From positions 2,914,001 to 2,978,000 of the forward strand of contig NZ_CP037864.1 in the NCBI RefSeq assembly GCF_004353845.1: 64,000 nucleotides of DNA, in the 5' to 3' direction. Shown piece by piece: positions 53,035 to 61,585 of this stretch. The DNA is from Citrobacter arsenatis. Its GTDB lineage: Bacteria > Pseudomonadota > Gammaproteobacteria > Enterobacterales > Enterobacteriaceae. The notes beneath the pieces were generated by a model. The model was not told where the DNA came from. It was given only the letters and a program-made list of their open reading frames with translations, and searched no databases. The position numbers were made by a program, and so were the translations under genes. Each line of letters opens with the position of its first letter. Within the stretch, counting starts at the first letter, position 1.

Positions 53035-53565
53035 ATGTTGCGATTTTTAAACCAGTGCTCCCGTGGTCGTGGAGCATGGTTATTGTTGGCGTTAACCGCC
53101 TTTGCGCTGGAACTCGTCGCGTTGTGGTTCCAGCATGTCATGCTGCTAAAACCTTGCGTGTTGTGTATTTATGAACGTAGCGCATTATTCGGCGTGATGG
53201 GTGCGGGACTGGTGGGTGCTATTGCACCAAAAACGCCGCTGCGCTATGTGGCGATGGTTATATGGATTTACAGTGCCTGGCGCGGGCTGCAGTTAGCGTA
53301 TGAGCACACCATGATTCAGTTGAACCCATCACCGTTTATGACCTGTGATTTTGCCGCCCGCTTCCCAAGCTGGCTGCCTCTGGACAAATGGCTGCCGCAG
53401 GTATTTGTAGCGTCCGGTGACTGTGCTGAGCGTCAGTGGTCTTTTTTAACCCTGGAAATGCCGCAGTGGCTGTTGGGGATCTTCGCCGCCTACCTGGTGG
53501 TCGCCGTGCTGGTAGTGATTGCACAACCGTTTAAACCGAAAAAACGAGACCTTTTCGGTCGCTAA
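53035..53565 (+). CDS. dsbB: Disulfide-bond oxidoreductase DsbB
   Basis: 176 residues, four membrane helices. Cys41-Val-Leu-Cys44 and the second pair Cys104 and Cys130 are at the E. coli positions. It reoxidises DsbA and hands electrons to quinone. CAGGGA lies upstream of the ATG. Confidence 0.97.
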   Translation: MLRFLNQCSRGRGAWLLLALTAFALELVALWFQHVMLLKPCVLCIYERSALFGVMGAGLVGAIAPKTPLRYVAMVIWIYSAWRGLQLAYEHTMIQLNPSPFMTCDFAARFPSWLPLDKWLPQVFVASGDCAERQWSFLTLEMPQWLLGIFAAYLVVAVLVVIAQPFKPKKRDLFGR

Positions 53566-53570
53566 CAGAG

Positions 53571-53595
53571 ACGCTCCTTCGGGAGCGTTTTTTTT
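53571..53595 (+). terminator. Terminator of dsbB
   Basis: ACGCTCC, TTCG tetraloop, GGAGCGT, then eight Ts counting the last base of the stem. A strong canonical terminator, 5 bp after the stop. Confidence 0.92.
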
Positions 53596-53625
53596 GCCTT
53601 AAATTCATTGCCTGCTGGCATCTAT

Positions 53626-53648
53626 AAGATGTATATTTAATACATCTT
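53626..53648. promoter_or_regulatory. NsrR-type operator
   Basis: AAGATGTAT, five bases, ATACATCTT: the 23-bp dyad matches the NsrR consensus (AAGATGCATTT / AAATGCATCTT arms). The perfect symmetry extends further: CATCTATAAGATGTAT and its complement form 16-bp arms at 53619-53655. It lies 27 bp upstream of the DUF1971 gene, so repression until nitric oxide destroys the NsrR iron-sulfur cluster is expected. In E. coli the related yeaR is an NsrR target. Confidence 0.75.
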
Positions 53649-53675
53649 ATAGATGCCACACAAAGGAGATGTCTT

Positions 53676-54017
53676 ATGTCCCATTTACGCATCCCGGCAA
53701 ACTGGAAAGTGAAACGCTCTACTCCCTTCTTCACCAAAGACAACGTCCCGGCAGCACTTCTTTCTCACCATAACACCGCAGCAGGCGTGTTTGGACAGCT
53801 CTGCGTCATGGAAGGTACGGTAACGTATTATGGTTTTGCCAATGAAGACGCAAAAGAGCCCGAAGTGAAGGTAGTAATTAATGCAGGTCAGTTCGCGACC
53901 AGTCCACCGCAGTACTGGCATCGTGTTGAATTAAGCGACGACGCGCAATTCAACATTAACTTCTGGGTGGAAGATGACAACCACTCCGATGAGATGTATC
54001 AGGCGAAAAAGTCTTAA
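53676..54017 (+). CDS. DUF1971 cupin-like protein, YeaR homologue
   Basis: 113 residues. A single double-stranded beta-helix domain related to E. coli YeaR (RSTPFFTKDNVPAALLSHHN, LCVMEGTVTYYGFAN, INAGQFATSPPQYWHRVELS, FNINFWV). YeaR itself is nitrate/NO-induced and linked to tellurite/nitrosative stress; the biochemical role is unknown. AGGAG precedes the ATG and an NsrR-type dyad covers the promoter area. The gene sits between dsbB and the prophage; umuDC, found here in E. coli, is absent. Confidence 0.85.
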   Translation: MSHLRIPANWKVKRSTPFFTKDNVPAALLSHHNTAAGVFGQLCVMEGTVTYYGFANEDAKEPEVKVVINAGQFATSPPQYWHRVELSDDAQFNINFWVEDDNHSDEMYQAKKS

Positions 54018-54418
54018 ACCTTAACGCCTGCTAATCGTTGGGCGGCTCAGTCCGCCCATGAAGGTTTGTTCAGGATAGGCGGCACTATTAAATCATTGTG
54101 CGTCGAAGTGAACAGAAAGCAGTCATAAAGCAGAGCGTTAGCGCAAGACGAATCACCACCTTCACGGGTTTTGAGTTGTTTTGCGCTAATTTTTTGCCCC
54201 ACCCATGCCCCATCACACGCCCCATCTTCGAAAAACATGCAAAGCCTTGCAAACCGATGCAAAGCTTTGTGTGTCCCGCTTTTGTCTCACTATCGTGTAA
54301 AACACATCCGCACGGCATTCTCCATCAAGCCTGGTCGATCATCCAGATGTATGATGGTAGAATATTGCCATCTTAAAACTCATTAACAACTCGAATGTTA
54401 TTCGCAGGGCGCGTTTTA
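54018..54418. other. Prophage left junction with phased repeats
   Basis: About 400 bp without a convincing gene. GGGCGG-CTCAGT-CCGCCC (around 54040-54057) forms a hairpin after the DUF1971 gene. Three GCCCCA repeats start at 54196, 54207 and 54219, and three TGCAAA repeats start at 54238, 54248 and 54258, all one DNA turn apart. In P22-like prophages the attachment site lies just beyond the O-antigen-modification gene, so these arrays may be integrase/Xis arm sites beside the att core. The core cannot be defined because the other end is outside the window. Confidence 0.45.
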
Positions 54419-55546
54419 ATGGAAAATGTTGCTTCTTTACTCCCATATCTAAGCATTCATAATGTGACTTATGCTTCACTTTTTATTTTATTTTCACTAT
54501 TCGTTTGCTTTTTAATCAACAAAATAGTTGATATATCTCCAATTGGTAGCCATAACGACTTGAGTCTAGAAGGGTTGAGGGGGATCGCGTGTCTTCTTGT
54601 TTTTGTAAACCATTCTTACACAGTGATTGCTGCTATAGGTTTAAAATCACCATACATGAATATTCAGCCAGCTTACGCATTTGAAAAAATGGGTGCGTTT
54701 GGCGTTTCAATATTCTTTTGCTTAACAGGATTTTTATTTTCATCAGCTATTAAAAAAGGTATTTTCGATATTACCTTCTTCCAGAAAAGAATTTATAGAT
54801 TACTTCCTGCATACCTTGTCGTTTCAACAATAGTTTTTGCAATTTTCATGTTCCAGAGATATGGGCAAATAAAAACTATTGATGAGGTAATGACAGTAAT
54901 TCGTAGTGTCTATGGCTTTGGTTTCTGGGGTGGTGGTATCAGGGTTGGCTCAATCTGGGACTGGAGTCTTAACGTTGTAACATGGACGTTACCTTATGAG
55001 TGGAAATATTATGCAGCAGTGCCATTTCTTGCCTGCGCATTTGCCATTAAACCTTTGAGGATATCTTTAATCCCTTTATCTCTGATAATCATCTATCTCG
55101 GATATCAGAGCGAACAGATCATGTGGACATACTTCCTTACTGGGTTTATTGCTTCATACATAAAGCAATCTTTCACTAATTATTTGAAATATGCTTTATG
55201 GATCTCAATGCCATTGCTTTTCTTATATGCTATTTTTGGAGATTTCAAGGTATATGCTTTCGAGATGTTCTGTGCAACATCTATATTTTTCATGGCATTC
55301 ATTGCATCTCGTCCATCAATATTTTCCAATAAAAGCATAGCCAACATAGGAATAATAAGCTACAGCTTATATTTAGTACATCAGTTGTCACTAAATATTA
55401 CTTTTAATTCTTATAGCAAGTTCATCAACCTAGAACAAACCTCAACAAGATATTTTATCTTAATGCAATTTGGTGCAATATCCATTGCAATTATATTTTC
55501 TGCTATTCTATATAATAAAGTAGAAAAACGATTTAAAGTAAAATAA
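54419..55546 (+). CDS. Phage-encoded acyltransferase 3 (O-antigen acetylase, Oac-like)
   Basis: 375 residues from ATG 54419; another in-frame ATG lies at 54395. Integral membrane protein with about ten helices, acyltransferase-3 family: SLEGLRGIACLLVFVNHSYT (with the essential Arg and His), FGVSIFFCLTGFLFSSAIKK, FFQKRIYRLLPAYLVVS, and WTLPYEWKYY. Very AT-rich, like other lysogenic conversion genes. Convergent with the tailspike gene, at the prophage end, as oac in Sf6 and gtrABC in P22. It likely acetylates the host O-antigen to block adsorption of related phages. The sugar position is unknown. Confidence 0.85.
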   Translation: MENVASLLPYLSIHNVTYASLFILFSLFVCFLINKIVDISPIGSHNDLSLEGLRGIACLLVFVNHSYTVIAAIGLKSPYMNIQPAYAFEKMGAFGVSIFFCLTGFLFSSAIKKGIFDITFFQKRIYRLLPAYLVVSTIVFAIFMFQRYGQIKTIDEVMTVIRSVYGFGFWGGGIRVGSIWDWSLNVVTWTLPYEWKYYAAVPFLACAFAIKPLRISLIPLSLIIIYLGYQSEQIMWTYFLTGFIASYIKQSFTNYLKYALWISMPLLFLYAIFGDFKVYAFEMFCATSIFFMAFIASRPSIFSNKSIANIGIISYSLYLVHQLSLNITFNSYSKFINLEQTSTRYFILMQFGAISIAIIFSAILYNKVEKRFKVK

Positions 55547-55550
55547 AAGC

Positions 55551-55571
55551 AAAGGCGGCTTAGCCGCCTTT
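55551..55571. terminator. Bidirectional terminator between the acyltransferase and tailspike genes
   Basis: AAAGGCGGC, three-base loop, GCCGCCTTT with A and T runs on both sides. It serves both converging genes. Confidence 0.88.
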
Positions 55572-55573
55572 TA

Positions 55574-58006
55574 CTATATATTTAGTGTCTGAGTTACATC
55601 AGTATTGGCTTTGTTTGCTGAAGGATAGTTACACGTCAATGTGGAATTGTATGTTTGGTTTTCACCGAACCAAAATTTATTTGTTGTCGATACTCCTGAT
55701 GATGCAGTGCCATCTATTTTTAGCACATTAGTAACATCTCTGAATGTGTTTTTTACACACCTTATAGTTTGGTAGTGCGCCAACCATGACTGAGCGCCGC
55801 CGTCTCTAAGGATTGTGCATGATTGCTGAGTTCCTGGGGATGTTGACCTTAGGGTATTGTTCATCAGCTCCATGTAACTCGAAGTGCTACCAAGAGATAC
55901 TCCAGCAGGTAGATCGGCTATCAGTGCGCCTCCAACAACAAGATTATTTTTGACAATCATGGTTTTAGGTGTGTATCCGGTAGCATTTAACTCAAGGAAA
56001 TAATCAGTTATTCCATAAATACTATTATCACTCATATCAAGAACGCAATCAGATGAACACTTCACAGCGAATCTTATTGGGCTACCAACAATTTTATTGT
56101 TACATAATTTAACTCTGTTGAAACCATTTCCAGAAGATGAGTACATAAAACCGAACGGTTTTGAAGGAAGTGAAGTAGAGAACCTGAATTCATTATCTTC
56201 AATAGCTAGGTCGGTAACGTAGCTACCAAAACTCATAGACAGATTTCGAATCTCATTACCTTTCATGATGACGCGCTCGAAATTACTGAGATGAAGATTA
56301 CCAGTAGATGTCGTTAATACACGTCCCATTATATTATTTGTAAGCCTCAGAACTGAGTTTGAAACCTCAGCCTGGTCTACACCTATAATCATTCCTGTGT
56401 TAGTAATTGTTATGTTATTACTTTCTATGCGCCAATCGCAGTTAGTTAAATGAGTATAAAGCGATAAGAAGCTAGGTGCAGAAAAAGTGTTATTGGATAT
56501 ATTTACTTGATATGCATCCATCAAATAATCATTACTACCACTTACTCCAAGCAACAGGATCCTATCCTTAGATTGGACGGTGTTATTTGAAATGTTGATA
56601 GCAGACATCCATCCGTTATCGAACCACTTGGTACCTCTATTGGTTCCAATCATCATCCAATAACTATCACAGGTGCATGCATTTCCAGTTACAGTGATCT
56701 GCCCCCAAGGTTGCATAGCATAAACACTTCCTACCATCCCGTGTCCAGTATCAAACGCCATACAATAATCAACAACATCAAATGTATTGCCAGTAACTGT
56801 ATAACGGTCAAAACCAAACCTTCCTTTAACAGCACCATTACCACGAGTGTTTATTCTGTTCCTGAAGGTATTCCCAGTGACCGTAATATCACCAACCAGA
56901 ATTCCATTACCCTGATCAGCAAAAGCGCTTCCTGCTGCGTAAATTGCGTGATCATACCAACCCAAAAATGAGTTTGAGGAGGCCCTAAGATTTCTGAAGT
57001 TACCAACAATACATCCTCCAGGAGCATCACGAAACACACAATCGTACACATCTGTTCCAGACAGTTTTTTTGCGTGGTTGTAATAGTTTTCCCCAGGGAC
57101 AGGGATGTTACCATCAGGCCCATGTATATAAGGAGATGCTCCTCCTGGTTCCATGTCTTGGTAGTAAGTCTGGTCTGGTACGCCAGTGATCTCACTTGTT
57201 CCTGAAGCGGAAACATCAATATTTCTGGCATTTCCATCGAATACTATTCCATGTACTGATATGTATCCAAGTGCTCCATTTAAAAGTCTAAAAAGTTTTC
57301 TAGTATCTCTATTTGGGTCAATATCTGTTGTTCCAGGGATAAAATATGAACGATATCGCCGAGTAATTGTTGCGGAACCATCTCCCCAAACAGAACGAAC
57401 ATAAGACCAGACGTTTACAGCAGTATCAAAGCAGTATGTTCCAGTGGGAAAGTAAACCGAGCACTTCAGCCCATGCGCCTCATCCATAACCTGTTGTACT
57501 TTCGGCTGATGGTTCACGGACAAATCACCGGACGCAAGCGCAGCCATCTCAGTTTCGTCCATATATTTTGTTGCCAGAAGGCTTGGCGTTTTCTCAACAT
57601 ACTCGGCCAGCGTACCGTAGCGCGTATTCACTAATGAACCATTGCCAGTTGCCAGCTCCTGTCTTAGCTGGTCAGGGTCATACTTCAATATGTTTGGATA
57701 GTAGAACTGCTGTGTGCCATATGCATCGTACACAGCCATAGAGTGGCCCTGTACAGTTACAAATTTAGCAATTTGCCCGTTATATACCGGATAGCCTCCA
57801 GCATTAATTACGATTGGTTGGGCAACCTGAACATGGCTACCATCTTCGTTTTCAAGATAAACAGGAATTTGGTTAGCTGGGTTTACCGGGTCAGTGTCAA
57901 TCTGTCCGATGTAGATTTTACCGTTAGCCACAGCCTTAAATGACCTTGGCATCGTGAACAACTGAGAAGGTGCTGACACAACAATGTTGGCTGTGATATC
58001 TGACAT
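55574..58006 (-). CDS. P22-like tailspike with a novel receptor-binding domain
   Basis: 810 residues. Residues 1-115 are a P22-type head-binding domain (SFKAVANGKIYIGQIDTDPV, NPANQIPVYLENEDGSHVQV, VTVQGHSMAVYDAYG, ILKYDPDQL). After a linker, about 160-790 is a long right-handed parallel beta-helix with many N-rich turns (VTGNTF, ISNNTV, MKGNEI, LCNNKI) and a pectate-lyase-3-like entry (VYFPTGTYCFD). It shows no resemblance to the P22 endorhamnosidase and is longer than P22's 666 residues. It should bind, and probably cut, the O-antigen of a different host. Late-gene orientation, last on the minus strand. Confidence 0.9.
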   Translation of the reverse strand: MSDITANIVVSAPSQLFTMPRSFKAVANGKIYIGQIDTDPVNPANQIPVYLENEDGSHVQVAQPIVINAGGYPVYNGQIAKFVTVQGHSMAVYDAYGTQQFYYPNILKYDPDQLRQELATGNGSLVNTRYGTLAEYVEKTPSLLATKYMDETEMAALASGDLSVNHQPKVQQVMDEAHGLKCSVYFPTGTYCFDTAVNVWSYVRSVWGDGSATITRRYRSYFIPGTTDIDPNRDTRKLFRLLNGALGYISVHGIVFDGNARNIDVSASGTSEITGVPDQTYYQDMEPGGASPYIHGPDGNIPVPGENYYNHAKKLSGTDVYDCVFRDAPGGCIVGNFRNLRASSNSFLGWYDHAIYAAGSAFADQGNGILVGDITVTGNTFRNRINTRGNGAVKGRFGFDRYTVTGNTFDVVDYCMAFDTGHGMVGSVYAMQPWGQITVTGNACTCDSYWMMIGTNRGTKWFDNGWMSAINISNNTVQSKDRILLLGVSGSNDYLMDAYQVNISNNTFSAPSFLSLYTHLTNCDWRIESNNITITNTGMIIGVDQAEVSNSVLRLTNNIMGRVLTTSTGNLHLSNFERVIMKGNEIRNLSMSFGSYVTDLAIEDNEFRFSTSLPSKPFGFMYSSSGNGFNRVKLCNNKIVGSPIRFAVKCSSDCVLDMSDNSIYGITDYFLELNATGYTPKTMIVKNNLVVGGALIADLPAGVSLGSTSSYMELMNNTLRSTSPGTQQSCTILRDGGAQSWLAHYQTIRCVKNTFRDVTNVLKIDGTASSGVSTTNKFWFGENQTYNSTLTCNYPSANKANTDVTQTLNI

Positions 58007-58057
58007 TTATGTGCTCCGGGCGCAGCAAAGCCGCACAAGCTAAAACTTGCGCAGCAA

Positions 58058-58066
58058 TGCTATAAT
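58058..58066 (+). promoter_or_regulatory. Extended -10 promoter of the small moron gene
   Basis: TGCTATAAT: perfect -10 hexamer (58061-58066) with the extended TGn element. No good -35 is seen, as is usual for this class. About 33 bp upstream of the 72-residue gene. Confidence 0.6.
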
Positions 58067-58098
58067 TATGTTAGTTAAATTTAATCAAGGAGAGCTAG

Positions 58099-58317
58099 AT
58101 GATTAGTCTTGTGTACTTCGGATTTATAGTTTTCGCAGTTGCTTCAATAATAGCCATGGCAACAATTGGATCACTAATTGATGGGTTAAGAAAAAATAGC
58201 AATGAAAGCGAAGAAGCCATATCAAAACTTCAGGATGAGGTTTTCTATCTGAAGCTAGAAATTGCAAAATTAAAATCTGAAAACGAATCAGCTAATCATT
58301 ACTCTCGAGTTGCTTGA
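58099..58317 (+). CDS. Small membrane-anchored coiled-coil protein, likely prophage moron
   Basis: 72 residues: one membrane helix (about 4-26, VYFGFIVFAVASIIAMATIG) and then a charged coiled coil (about 36-66, EEAISKLQDEVFYLKLEIAK). AGGAG and an extended -10 promoter precede it. It is transcribed against the late genes and its 3' end overlaps the gp16 gene by 19 bp. P22 carries the immI/sieA accessory genes at this point. Position, own promoter and a membrane anchor suggest expression from the lysogen, for example in superinfection exclusion. No family was recognised. Confidence 0.7.
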   Translation: MISLVYFGFIVFAVASIIAMATIGSLIDGLRKNSNESEEAISKLQDEVFYLKLEIAKLKSENESANHYSRVA

Positions 58318-60200
58318 GAAGCTATGATTGGCCTAGCTAAGTTTGCTGCATTATTTAATGCTCGCTCATATGCAGGTGTCCCAGGTTTAGTATTGGCTAG
58401 CCTAAGCAATGCATTCCTTACCGGCTTAGACTCATAAACCCTCATTGCAAGACCATATCCAGCCTCAGATGCTAACGACACCCCGCCAGATGCAACCCCG
58501 GAACCAAGCCTTAAAGGGTTTGCTAGCGCCTGACCTGTCTGCGTAACAATATTTGCTGAATCTGCTCTAGACGTTTCCCTGAGCACATCATGGAGTGCAT
58601 CAAGCTCTTTCATATGCTTTCCGCTGAATATGGTGTTATAAATTTCACCTCCAGCCTGACGCTTAAGCTTGTTTACCTCTGTGATGAACTTTGCTGGTGA
58701 TCCTCCAGTTTTCTCAGAGATTCGGCTGATATACGCCGCCCTCATGGCATCCTTACCTTTATCATCTAATGCAGGCCAAATGCGCTTGATATCGGATGCA
58801 TTACGGCTATAAACCACACTATTGATTAGTTCAGGAGTCGCTTCACTGGTTGCTTTGTTTAGATTATTGGCAATCTTTTTGTTAAGAACCTTGTTGTAAA
58901 TATTAGAGTAATCAGAGTTCGCTCTAATGTATTTAGCGGCTTCTTGAGGCCCAAGATTTTTACCTACTGCTCCACGAAGATCTCTAGTCATGGCGTTCTC
59001 TATGCGGTTTGTAATCGCTTTAGCCTGGTCAGGGAAGACCATTGCATCACCCTGAACATTTGACCGGAAAGCCGTCCTGTGTTGCTTCAGTAAGTCGAAA
59101 TCAATATTAGGGTTTGATAGCTCTGATTTGAGATTCTCCAGCGTAGAAACTAAGTTTTTGTCAGCTGAAGTACCCAGCCTATTTAACTTAGCTAAGCTAT
59201 CGTCAATGGCTGTTACAGCATTGGATGTTTCAACCGGCGCAGTCCCCATCTTTTTGGTAATGTCATTCAGCATACTGCCAGCCATATCCCTACGGCCCTT
59301 TAAAGTACCAGTAAGAGATTTAACTACGTCGTCCGGATTGTACTCGCCGAATTTATCAAGATAGTTTGAAACCGCATTGCTCCTTGCTGCCTGCTGAGCT
59401 TCTCTTTGAGCGCCAGTACCAAGCAACGCACCTTCTCCACCTTGCACAAGACCTCTGGTAAATGCATTACCAGGCTTAATCATGTCAGATGTAATTGGTG
59501 TAACACCGACAGATTCAGCATTCGCTATGGTCTTGGCTGCTTCTGGCGCAATTCTTCCTTTTGCTGCGGTGATACCCCTTCCAACACCTTTTGCAATTGA
59601 CGAAAGTGCTCCTTGAGCGCCAAGGTTTATCGCCGCATTCTTAGCCACATTAGTTGCAAAATCACCATCCTGATTAGTTGCATCAGCGATGGATCCTGCA
59701 ATCATATTTCCTGCAACTCCGATACCAGGGGTTAGATAGTTACCAACTGACTCACCTGCTTGTGCATATGGATCAGTTGGTCTATCTACAGGTCGATAGA
59801 CATCATCGAGAACCTTTGGGCCACCAAGTCCTTGGCTGATGGCATTTATTAAACTCGCCCCACCCTGTAAAGCGTCAAACGGAATATTGACTAATCCTCT
59901 GCCTGCCTGTTCAACTATCTGCCCGGCACTTTGACCGCCAGTAAGGAAATCACCGGCTCGCTGCATTAATGATGGCTCTTGCTGCTGTGGCTGCGCTTGC
60001 TCTTGTGGTTGTTGTGCCGGTTGTTGAGTCATTGGAGGTGGATAAGCAGTATAGAAAGCCTGTTTAGCCTGTTCTGCATCGTTTCCGGCTTGCGGAGCAA
60101 CTACTTCATTGAAGTATTGCTCCTGCGCCTGTGCTTTCTGCTCTGGTGCTAATGCCTGGTACTGTTGAGAGGCAATAACGTCTTTCCATGCCTTAGCCAT
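58299..60200 (-). CDS. P22 gp16-like DNA ejection protein
   Basis: 633 residues (P22 gp16 has 609). Starts MAKAWKDVIASQQYQALAPE; an early Gln/Pro-rich linker (about 55-75) is followed by a Gly/Ala-rich segment with membrane-active character and a long helical body. gp16 is ejected with the DNA and acts at the host inner membrane. It starts in the TAATG overlap with the gp20 stop. Confidence 0.85.
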   Translation of the reverse strand: MAKAWKDVIASQQYQALAPEQKAQAQEQYFNEVVAPQAGNDAEQAKQAFYTAYPPPMTQQPAQQPQEQAQPQQQEPSLMQRAGDFLTGGQSAGQIVEQAGRGLVNIPFDALQGGASLINAISQGLGGPKVLDDVYRPVDRPTDPYAQAGESVGNYLTPGIGVAGNMIAGSIADATNQDGDFATNVAKNAAINLGAQGALSSIAKGVGRGITAAKGRIAPEAAKTIANAESVGVTPITSDMIKPGNAFTRGLVQGGEGALLGTGAQREAQQAARSNAVSNYLDKFGEYNPDDVVKSLTGTLKGRRDMAGSMLNDITKKMGTAPVETSNAVTAIDDSLAKLNRLGTSADKNLVSTLENLKSELSNPNIDFDLLKQHRTAFRSNVQGDAMVFPDQAKAITNRIENAMTRDLRGAVGKNLGPQEAAKYIRANSDYSNIYNKVLNKKIANNLNKATSEATPELINSVVYSRNASDIKRIWPALDDKGKDAMRAAYISRISEKTGGSPAKFITEVNKLKRQAGGEIYNTIFSGKHMKELDALHDVLRETSRADSANIVTQTGQALANPLRLGSGVASGGVSLASEAGYGLAMRVYESKPVRNALLRLANTKPGTPAYERALNNAANLARPIIASQATRE

Positions 60201-61585
60201 TAATCACCCCATAGAGACTGGTAGCCAGAAGTTTTCGGTTGCGCTGCTGTCTGTGCTGACTGCTGACGATTTCCACCATTACCAACATCAACCTGATACT
60301 GCTGGTTGTAATTGTCGGTATATTGCTGGATGTCTCGCATTGATTGCTGCATTGCTTCAGGGCTAGAGTAATCAACCTGTGGCATGCCCTGAAAATACAT
60401 CTTTGCTTCTGCAACGGTGTTGATGCCAGATGCCCCCATATCGCGAGCTGCTGCAATTCCCTGGTTCTGCATCTTGCCTTGGATACGCTTAGTGGCATTG
60501 AATAACTGACGCTGTTCACCACCACTTAGACGACTTCGAGCCTCTGCATCCCATGAAGGAGAGCCGTTGCCGCCAGTTAAGCCGGTCATGAATCCTAATT
60601 TATCTGATGAAGAATTTAGAATTGCATCCAAGTCTTTCTTCATTGCGTAGTTCTGTGCGCTGGCTGCCGATGTAGCTGGAGCAGCAATGGAGCTAGCAGG
60701 AACGCGAACCATATTCCCAGCATTGTCTATGCCTTCGTAAAAAGCGTTTGCCCCAGCGCCATGAAGTTTCCCACCAACGTTAACAGTTCGACCATCAGCT
60801 AACTGGACTACTCGATCACCTTGACCACCTGCAGCGCCAGCTCGTTGGTTTGCCATATCCTGACCGCGGCGGGCAGTGGCTGACGAAATATCTTTACCGC
60901 GCATTGTAATGTTCTGGCCGCGGGCCTGAAGTCCCTCACCTGCTTTATTACTTCGAACTGTCTCAGCCAATCGACCGCGGTCAATATCACGACCAGCCAT
61001 CTTATCAGTCACATCAAATGCTTTCTCTGGACCAACAGAGCCCAGCGCTAAAGTTGTAGCAAAGTGGGATAACTGCTCTGGATTTTGTACCCCCGCTTGG
61101 ATCATCCAGTTTGGATCAGCTCCAATACGTTTCAGGCTGTCGCTATTGTCAGTTACAAACTTACTGAAGGCTTCAGGCCCCTGTGATAAGGCGGTATTTA
61201 CACCTGTTGCAAGCTTACCCATTTCAGCTTTCTGCTGGTCATCAAGACCTGACACAGCCTGCTGAGCTTGAGATACAAATGCTGGGTTTGCAGCTGCAAA
61301 ATCACGAAGGATGGATGTGTCGCCACTTTTCCATGCTTGAGCATGCGCATCATTGAAAGCATTAATGGCATTCTGCTGTTGTTCCTGCTGATACATGCCA
61401 GCAATACCGCTTAGACCTTGCAACGCCTGCAAGCCAATGTTATTACCACCGGCGCGAGCAAAGTCATTGTTCTCACGGATCAAGCCAAGCGCCAGTGAGT
61501 TATCGCCTGACCTTGGAGCGTTATCATTCTGACTTCCAATACCAGCCAGAAATCTACCGCCATTTCCTTCTTGCCATGTTGCCAT
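60200..61585 (-). CDS. P22 gp20-like DNA ejection protein
   Basis: 461 residues from the ATG at 61585 (MATWQEGNGGRFLAGIGSQN), which overlaps the gp7 stop as TAATG; a longer frame to 61636 is unlikely. P22 gp20 has 471. Gln/Ala-rich, helical, ending KTSGYQSLWGD. Ejected into the periplasm on infection to form the DNA conduit with gp7 and gp16. Confidence 0.85.
   Translation of the reverse strand: MATWQEGNGGRFLAGIGSQNDNAPRSGDNSLALGLIRENNDFARAGGNNIGLQALQGLSGIAGMYQQEQQQNAINAFNDAHAQAWKSGDTSILRDFAAANPAFVSQAQQAVSGLDDQQKAEMGKLATGVNTALSQGPEAFSKFVTDNSDSLKRIGADPNWMIQAGVQNPEQLSHFATTLALGSVGPEKAFDVTDKMAGRDIDRGRLAETVRSNKAGEGLQARGQNITMRGKDISSATARRGQDMANQRAGAAGGQGDRVVQLADGRTVNVGGKLHGAGANAFYEGIDNAGNMVRVPASSIAAPATSAASAQNYAMKKDLDAILNSSSDKLGFMTGLTGGNGSPSWDAEARSRLSGGEQRQLFNATKRIQGKMQNQGIAAARDMGASGINTVAEAKMYFQGMPQVDYSSPEAMQQSMRDIQQYTDNYNQQYQVDVGNGGNRQQSAQTAAQPKTSGYQSLWGD

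Noticed and set aside
54047..54376. Frames of 71-92 codons at the prophage junction
   Set aside because: They overlap each other on both strands across the phased repeats and lack ribosome sites; more likely attachment-region DNA.
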